This document shows, piece after piece, positions 57,101-64,000 of a DNA stretch of 64,000 nucleotides. Source of the DNA: Parascedosporium putredinis (Eukaryota > Ascomycota > Sordariomycetes > Microascales > Microascaceae). Within the stretch, counting starts at the first letter, position 1. Each line of letters starts with the position of its first letter. The notes beneath the pieces are model-generated. The model was not told the origin of the DNA. It made no database searches and saw nothing but the letters and a program-made list of their open reading frames with translations. Both the position numbers and the translations under genes were made by a program. The DNA lies in contig CASHTG010000007.1 of NCBI GenBank assembly GCA_949357655.1, positions 248,001-312,000 on the forward strand. Direction: 5' to 3'.

Positions 57101-59961
57101 CGTGCATAATGGCGAGATAACTCCCCGATGACGTGTAAGACGGAAAAGAGACGTTCCTTTTACCAAAGAAAGGCAAGGCTGCAGAGTAGCGGTTGCCACC
57201 CCAGCATATTGGGAACCCTGAGTATAGAAGGCAATACCGAAGAAGGCCTCTCCAGGTTTAGGATGCGTTACCATGGCCCTTGACCGCTGGTATTTTGTTC
57301 ATGGATAAGATGCTGACACGGGGGATAAATCTGCCCTGATTGCGACTTTAGAACGTGCTTCAAGGTAGCTTGGTGGCTAGACTATTAAAAGAGGCCTCGC
57401 GATATTCTTAAACATGCCGTCTCGCAGGGGGCACGCAACGGAGGAGCTTATGCCGTTCTCACCGGAGTTTCCGTCCGTTTCCTACAAGGACGAGCTTGGT
57501 CGTCAAGCCATGCAGTGAACAAAAGCCACAAGGATCGCCTCATTTCCCCCACCCATGTTCCGCGCCGGACCCGTGTCCGCGTTCGTTCCTCTTCTTCACT
57601 AGCATTTATAACTGGTATTATTACTCTCCTTGTTTGTCCCGCTTTGCGGAGGAGGCGTCTCTCTCCATGGTGGCCCTGCATTGTTCTGGGCGAGGGTCTG
57701 CGTCAAAAATCGAGACAGCATACCCTGGCCGGAAAGACTTTAAAATTTTTTATTTTTGGCACTTGCCCAAGACACGCCGCTGTTACCAAAATGGCAGGTG
57801 GGAAGCAGCCAAAACCGTGGCGCGCCAACCCGGTCAAGACATGGCTGTCTCAGTTTCATTTGACGACAGTCTTTTTTTCCTTTTCCTTTTTCCTCCTCCA
57901 GTCGGGATTTACTTTTCTTTCCGGCTCCCTGGCCGGAGAGTGTTATTTGACGAGGTTGAAACAAAGCTCGGAGTAGAGCTCGAATCGGGGCTAGTCCGAT
58001 CCATAAAACAAGATTATGCTCTCTGCCCAAGCCCTAATACTCCCGCCCGAGCTAGTTCGTAAAGCTCGTCGTAACCCGTTTCCTTCCGTACTAGGGCCGG
58101 CACTTTCCACCTCAAACACCAACTCCCAGACCACGCCCAAAGGCAGGGGAGAGAAACCGTCGTGAAGCCGCCTCCCTCAAAATTTGTCAAGATACCGAGG
58201 AAAAAGAACAAGAGAGAACGGGGGCAGAACAAAAGAGGGGGACTATACCATGGAAATAAAGGGAGCATAAAAGCAGAGCAACAGAGGGAGAGCGGGAAGG
58301 ACAAAGGATTCGAAGACGGGATGGAGCCTGGGATATCCCTGACTCGATTTGGCTCGACTCGCGGGAGGAGCAAGAAAATTTTCGAATGGCTCCTTCATCC
58401 AAACGATCAAAGGATTCAAGCGTCGCATGTGGAGTCCAACCGGGGAGAGTGGTTCAATTGCTTGAAGCTTTGCTAAACTCCCTTGGCTGTATACAGTGGA
58501 CTCTCTACTGTGACAGGGGATAGAATAATAAACACATCCCCTTCCGCATCCAATACAACACAGTGCAGACACACTGTTGTATCGAAAGCCCAAGATAGAC
58601 CACGATGCAATTACACCCACAACGATCAACAGAGAAATACGATACGCCCAGGGTGGGGAGAGAGGCACAGCATATCCACAACTCAAGACCATCCCGACCC
58701 TGTTGGTTCCATCTTTCGTTTGGGAAAGAGAAGAATGCGAGAGAGGCGAAAGCAAATCGTCTTGGAGAGACCCTCCCTCTCGCTTCGCACCCTGCAGAAA
58801 TGACCCCCGCCCTTTGCCCACGACCTAGGATATCTGCTTGTGGCTTTCGTGAGAGGGAGGAAGCCATGATACCTGGTAGCCGGATCCGGGCCCAGGAGCA
58901 GGGCGAAACGTTTGCTGTCTGCCGTGCTGCAGGAGGATTTCATCCCTTTCTCTGGAACTTGCGCGTGTACTAGCGAGGGGGCGGGGCGGAGGGGAGAGAC
59001 GAAATACTCCTCCAGAGCGGTTATAGCTCTCAATCTGGCAGCTGGCATCTGTCATCTTCGTAGAGTATGGCGTTGGTGGTAGGGAAGGGAAGCCTAGACT
59101 TGATGCAGTGATTTGAGTTGGCTCAACAGGGCCTCGAGGCCGAATTGCGGAAGGAGCAGCGCCGAGGTCGCGGCATGTCTTGCCGCTTCCATCAGATCGA
59201 CGAGATTCACACGCACGCTGGCACACACACACACACGCACATTCTCAGACACGCATGGTAGCAAGAACACCCTCACAAAAGAGCTAAAAGGTTGTGTGAT
59301 CTAATCCGACGTCACTGTTCATTTCGCTGCCCATCTCCTCTCAACATCCCGCTAGCGAGGTGCGACCGCCTAGCGGTTGGTGGAAGAGGGTTTTAGCCGC
59401 GTAGAGGGAACCAGGGGAAGAGAGGGATCAGCGCTGCGGGACAGCGCCGATCTCCTCTCCGCTGTTCCGTCGCCGGAGTCCACCCCCATTTACGAGATTC
59501 CTTCTCTCTCAAGCTGAAAAATGACTGCGATCGATCAATTAGCTCCGAATGTCCAGGGGGCGCGAGGGAAAACCGCGCCGACGGGCCCTGGGTTTTCTTT
59601 TTCTTTGCCCTGATCCGGGGTTGCGAAAGAGGAAATTTGTGGTGATGATCCCCAAGGGAAACAGCTGGCTCCTGGGGCCGCTAATCGGGGTGGCAGGCAG
59701 GGTGGGCAAAGACAGGAAGAAGCAAGACATAGTCGATTGGCTTTTTTGATGGGACAGGGTCAATAGGGATCGGCATCGCAAACAGCAAGGTAATGGGAAA
59801 ATAATCGCAGGCATCACCTGCAAGGGAGGAAATGCCCGCTGCGGGACTCTCATCTTGGCTGGGACAACAGTAATGAGGCTGTCGTCGCATTTACGACACG
59901 AACTCCTGCAGGTTGGAAAGGTCAGGGTAAAGAAAAAGCAAACAGTGAGACCTGGAGTATT

Positions 59962-60765
59962 TCAAAACCTCTTTCCTCCTTGCGTGTCGGTGTGTCGGTC
60001 TACTGCTTCATAGGCTGACGACACTTTGCAGGCCGCCACACGAAAAAAGCAATCATACATCCACGTAGAGACGCGTGCATCTCTGTCCACTTTGACAACT
60101 TGCTTTCTCCCAGGTGGCGTCCAGCACTTGCGGCGGTTGAAAACGTAGCAAGAGGCGTGTGACTCCCCGAGCTTTTGGCGCCACTGCGGTAACCACTCAG
60201 GTGGCTCCTGCTCCTCGCCGTGGATGTGCATCACTCTTCCTCGGCAGTCTCCGTAGAGGGCTTCACCCTGCGCGATCTCTTGCTGCCAGGGGTGGCAGCG
60301 AGTAGAAACATGCGTCCCCCTTGGATGCATGCAACCTCTACTACCGGCCTCACATGCATCCGTATCCTGAAGGGTGACAGCGGAGGGTGGTGTAGAGGGA
60401 GGACAGCAAGCTGTTGCACGATATAGTCGCCGACTTATATCACCCAAGCTGCTTGTCGTGATGGACCTTTTCGCAAAAGCTTGCAGGCGACCTGAAACGC
60501 TGATAATGCTGCTAGATGCTTCTGCAGTAAGAGATTCAAGCTGACTTCTTGCCAACGTGTGACCCGATATCCACCTTGCTAGAATGCTGCCTAGACCAAC
60601 CGCGGCGCGCAGTAGTTGAAGTGGAGTCAACACGTTGAGAAGGAATATCGTGCAGATGTGGCAACTCGTGAAGAAGAGCAAAGATGCGCGGAAGCGGGAA
60701 GCTGGAGAGAAGTGAATGGGCGGTCGCCAACGAAGCGTCTGCCAGTTGGCTAGTCTTTCTGTCAT
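59962..60765 (-). CDS. Hypothetical ORF, 267 aa
   Basis: Among the longest unexplained open frames in the right-hand 24 kb, starting MTERLANWQTLRW. A hydrophobic stretch at residues 28-60 (FRASLLFFTSCHICTIFLLN onward) could be a membrane segment or internal signal anchor. The C-terminal half is rich in Cys, Arg and Trp (CYVFNRRKCWTPPGRK). I recognise no family. It may be a lineage-specific gene, but GC-balanced DNA of this length can keep such a frame open by chance. No frame break or intron signal was evaluated with confidence. Confidence 0.3.
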   Translation of the reverse strand: MTERLANWQTLRWRPPIHFSPASRFRASLLFFTSCHICTIFLLNVLTPLQLLRAAVGLGSILARWISGHTLARSQLESLTAEASSSIISVSGRLQAFAKRSITTSSLGDISRRLYRATACCPPSTPPSAVTLQDTDACEAGSRGCMHPRGTHVSTRCHPWQQEIAQGEALYGDCRGRVMHIHGEEQEPPEWLPQWRQKLGESHASCYVFNRRKCWTPPGRKQVVKVDRDARVSTWMYDCFFRVAACKVSSAYEAVDRHTDTQGGKRF

Positions 60766-63151
60766 CTCCGGCGTATGTGCACCATTGGAGGCTTCTTTAG
60801 ATGGTATGATTCATTTTTGAGGCTGAAGATGTGGGTTTTGGCGATGCTATATCTATAGCCTCGCTATTATAGCCTCAACTTTGAGATGGCTCTGCAGCGG
60901 CTTCAAGACACAGAGGAAGCAATGGATATCTGTCCCTGGAAGGAAGCATTTTTGGCCTCGTGCATTGGTTTATCTTTGCAGGTGGGCCGAAGTTGCCGCA
61001 GTTAGGAAGCAGGAGTCTTGCAAGTGGACAGTGTTGCCACTTCTATGGCTATATAAGACATCACTATTACCAGACCAGTGAGCAAGCTGCAGGCTGCGTG
61101 CGTGCTCCTCCATGAATACTATTATCTCCTTATCTAGTGTTGGTATATCATTGAATACCACTCGGCGTATAACTGCCATTTTGGAATTTGTGGACGCGAC
61201 AGACCCGAACAGCTCAACGTGATCGAGATCGTTGAGGGCAGGTTTCGGCCATAGTTCTGCATGCCAACTCGATCTCTATATAGCACCATATAACAACTCA
61301 CCGATCCTAGATCGGATGGCAGAAACAGAACTGTATCTTTGTCGGGACTTTAACGCAGATGCTTACAACCGCATTGCATCGGCCCGGTGGACGCATCGAC
61401 TGCAGAACTAATGAAGTGTATCTATCACATGTAGTCCAAAATGCCGAGGAAGTTGTAACGAGGTTGCTCAACTCGCTAGGATAGGAGTCATCGTGTCGCT
61501 TTCTGCTATTATGGCAGTACTCTGGCCAGCGAAGGGGAAAAGAGGCTTAAAAACATCATTGCTGAGGACAATAGGGGCTTTGACTCTAAGGCAACGTGTA
61601 CACTCATCTCTGAAAGCGGCTGAATTCCCCTTCACATTCATCTATGGATCCATCGTAAGACTTAGAAGTACTATTCTTCTGCAGCGGGATGTTTACCTCA
61701 CTGCCGGATCCTAAATTATTTGGTGATCGGAAATGTCAAGTGATACCCTGTAATTTCCCGGACGGCGTTGATATCGTACTCTGGGATATCAGAGACAAAA
61801 GAAGATCAACTGTTCCTATCGTTCCCATACCCTACCTAACCTTGTCAACGCGCTACGTCTAGAGAGGTAGAAGCGGTGCTCTGGTTCGTGAGTACCACAG
61901 CACGAGGTGGATGGTTAAGCGCGTCATAGAAGTTGGAGGAACCTTTGTGTTCATATGATCAACGGTTATCGGTACTAGAGAGTGGCTCGATGGTATGGGA
62001 CCGATGAAGTTATGAATTGGTGAATGGCGCGCCGACTGTGGCAAGTGATAGCCCTTTGGGGTTTATGGCGAGTGTCTTTGGGTTAATGTTGGGGTGACAC
62101 GTTCGATGGATGCTGCTGAAGAATATTGACCTCGATGATAGGTTAATGCTAAGCTTGGTGAAGGTAGAGATTCAAGGAGTGATCACGGGTTGAAATCAAA
62201 TCAAATTGGTTATCACCACCAGACGGGGTTCAACGATGAGGTTTATACAATGTAGGAATGGGGTCGTGGAGGGTTACACTAAGAGTTCAGGAAAACACTA
62301 TAGTTTGGCGGGTCGAGTTAAATTGTGGGAACTGCTTTGGCCTCTTTGTTCAACCAACTCCAACCACTTGTAATCCTGGGCGTAAGCAATAGGCATTGAG
62401 ATTGGCCACGAAAGGATACTTGGAGAGAGGATGAAATTTCCCTTTGTTTAATTTCAATAAATGCTTTCTTCATCTAGAATAGCATGAATGGTCACCGTGC
62501 CTAATCTAGCTTGACCTGTTTGTTGAAGACACTAGACGAATTGCGAGGGGCACACGACTGACTTCCTCAGTTTGCACGCAGACGAGCCTTATTTCCGCAC
62601 TTATTCACTTACTTGGGCAAGCCTCGAAGCCTACGTGAGGAACATATGCCGCCATTCCAGTCTCCATTCCCGAGCAGTTGCGCCGGTGCCGCGCGAAGAG
62701 TCGAGCAGAGCATGGCATGGGCGCAAGAGAGACGACTAGAAACGTGGTGTTATGAAGAATTTGGTATCATTACAACGAGATAAGCACAAAAGAACTATCT
62801 CCTTAACACGCGCATGCCGGAAAGATGCCATCATTAACCCAATATACACTGGTAATTCCAGAGCCAAGTCCTACTTGACCTCCCACTTTCGATCTATCGT
62901 TCCGCCATATTTCTCTCCTCGTTTCCTGGATGTTCATAAGAGCAACTGCTTGCACATCCCCCCTTGCAGGCGCTTTCGATGCGCTCAAGCTAAAATCCAT
63001 GTTCCAAACGCCGAGGTCCTTGCCTTTGCCATCTTTGGGAGGTTGCACAAGCTGAGTCTATTTCGAAGTAGGTTTTGCGTCGTAGCGTTCGTGGTTGCCT
63101 AGTGCTTGCAAAACCGTCGACCGGAATCGGTTTCTTGATGGTCGTGGGGTT
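60766..63151. other. AT-richer gene-free stretch
   Basis: About 2.4 kb with only short open frames (under 120 codons) on either strand and TA-rich patches (60.84-60.88, 61.27-61.30 and 62.2-62.5 kb). The composition differs from the GC-balanced intergenic DNA elsewhere and would suit an old decayed mobile element. I could not identify terminal repeats, reverse transcriptase or transposase motifs. Confidence 0.45.
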
Positions 63152-63561
63152 TCATCCGAGGACGAGCTCGTATGTTATGATTAGGGTATTCACTATCATC
63201 AAGGGGACTGGGGAGTAGAGATCACGGTTAGCAGGGACAAAGTTATAAGAGAAACCATGCTGGGTAGTCCACTCTGACTGAATAGGGGTATGAGAAGGGT
63301 TATCGGGGACGATGGGAGGCTGGCAAGGGGGCAAGGAGAAAAAAGGGGGAGGGGACGCGTACTCCTCATGAGCATTCGCACGCTGGCGATGAGGTGTATG
63401 ATCTTGGCTTGGACGCCCTCGGATTCAGAAGCGCCGCCAAAGGAGTTGCTGTGGGAGCCGGACGACCAGCCGATGCGCGCGAGGAAACGATCTTCGGAGA
63501 GGATGGCGATGGCGTTGATGAGGAGGACGAGGACGTAGAAAAAGCTGCCGAGGAAGAACAT
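63152..63561 (-). CDS. YOS1: Yos1/IER3IP1-family ER-Golgi transport protein
   Basis: Small integral membrane protein required for ER-to-Golgi vesicle transport, acting with Yip1 and Yif1. Two exons (63363-63561 and 63152-63207) joined across a 155-nt intron with donor GTACGC and acceptor CCCAG encode 84 aa. Diagnostic sequences are the N-terminal helix ending LLINAIAILSEDRFLARIGW, the central VQAKIIHLIASVRMLMR, and, after splicing, IPLMIVNTLIITYELVLG, the conserved C-terminal helix. A Ser/Gly-rich loop of about 18 residues sits between ARIGW and VQAK. It is intact, with no frame break. The start context is reasonable. Assignment is secure because both conserved ends are recovered only by splicing at canonical sites. 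Confidence 0.95.
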
Positions 63562-64000
63562 GACTGCGATGGGGCCCCAAGGCGCGTGGGAAGATGGACG
63601 TAGTCTCTTCTCTCTCTATAAATTCTTTGGGTTGGAGGTGTGGCGAGAAGACTATTCTTGTCAAGGGATGGCGTGTGCGCGGGGGGAGGTCGTGGAGGTC
63701 GTCGACGTTGGGGTGTGACGTGTGAGCTTTGCCTTGGGGGAGCTTTGGGAGCTTGTGCAATCCAAAAAGGCCACAGTGAAATAGCTTCGGCAGAACTATT
63801 TTCCTTTGCCGATTGGAGGAGCGCTGAACAATGTCGAAGCCTGGGCGGCCGCTACACAGTGGCGTTCCATTATCACGTGATCATCGAGTTGGATCCGTCA
63901 TCGTGGCTGCCGAGCGCCACACCTTGATGGCTTCTTTCACTGTCTAATTAAAAGCAATCTATTGAACAGATCTTGATGTTCGTATTCGCTGCTTGAATCC
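63562..64000. other. Upstream region of YOS1, right end of window
   Basis: Contains the presumed promoter and leader of YOS1. On the YOS1 sense strand the first 60 nt upstream are purine-rich (AGAGAGAGAAGAG). I see no other gene before the window ends. Confidence 0.55.

Larger units (their letters stand above)
53950..59961. other. Gene-poor interval upstream of the monooxygenase
   Basis: Starts with a CT microsatellite (54104-54125) about 155 nt upstream of the monooxygenase start. I recognise no protein family in the rest. The only moderately gene-like open frame is 56720-57100 (plus). AT-richer sequence is seen around 54.1-55.5 and 56.6-57.4 kb. A short CA array is present near 59222-59242. 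Confidence 0.5.

Noticed and set aside
58243..58821. 192-codon minus-strand frame
   Set aside because: No domain, overlaps open frames on the plus strand and lies in otherwise empty DNA.
95..59328. A 16-nt exact repeat, CACTGTTCATTTCGCT, at 95-110 and 59313-59328
   Set aside because: In 64 kb about one such pair of 16-mers is expected by chance across both strands, and flanking similarity is short.
61859..62044. Minus-strand frame with faint resemblance to a retroelement integrase segment (NFIGPIPSSHSLVPITVDHM)
   Set aside because: The match is too short and lacks catalytic residues or neighbouring pol domains. I cannot support a mobile element from it.
1..64000. CRISPR arrays, bacterial operons, Shine-Dalgarno sites and rho-independent terminators
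   Set aside because: The window is fungal nuclear DNA with spliceosomal introns, and no spaced direct-repeat array of CRISPR type is visible.

Overview
The window looks like nuclear DNA of a filamentous ascomycete (Pezizomycotina, most likely a Sordariomycete). The evidence is short GTAAGT-type introns of about 70-110 nt, CT-rich leaders before start codons, an intron-containing nuclear tRNA-Leu, and protein families typical of moulds (a PTH11-like rhodopsin-fold receptor, a Dal5-type permease and a very large GT4 polysaccharide synthase). Gene density is very low: I can support seven protein genes and one tRNA in 64 kb. The rest is mostly GC-balanced, non-coding sequence with purine/pyrimidine tracts and microsatellites.

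Layout. 1-11.1 kb: no recognisable gene. 11.1-12.7 kb (minus): a UDP-glucose/UDP-GlcNAc-type 4-epimerase with a long Ser/Thr-rich N-terminal extension. 12.7-23.8 kb: an 11-kb gene-free interval between divergently transcribed genes. 23.8-32.6 kb (plus): a roughly 2,890-residue polytopic glycosyltransferase whose C-terminus is a PelF-like GT4 enzyme, resembling Gtb3/Gt4c of galactosaminogalactan (GAG) synthesis. 34.2 kb (minus): tRNA-Leu(AAG) with an 18-nt intron. 35.5-36.3 kb (plus): PaiB-like flavin split-barrel protein. 38.3-40.4 kb (minus): six-exon MFS allantoate-permease-type transporter, fully intact. 47.1-48.8 kb (plus): PTH11-like seven-helix protein. 51.7-53.9 kb (minus): four-exon class A FAD monooxygenase. 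63.2-63.6 kb (minus): YOS1, an ER-Golgi transport factor, intact.

The most interesting pairing is the epimerase with the PelF-like synthase. In Aspergillus fumigatus, Uge3 makes UDP-GalNAc/UDP-Gal and Gtb3 is the polymerase candidate for the biofilm polymer GAG, a fungal analogue of bacterial Pel. Here the two genes are neighbours facing away from each other. The other known GAG genes (agd3, ega3, sph3) are not seen. Both genes carry a CA-rich sense-strand tract about 130-260 nt after the stop codon.

Five of the seven protein genes carry single-base reading-frame breaks, about twelve in total. All are consistent with one missing base, and most fall in short C/G runs. This points to assembly undercalling rather than true pseudogenes.
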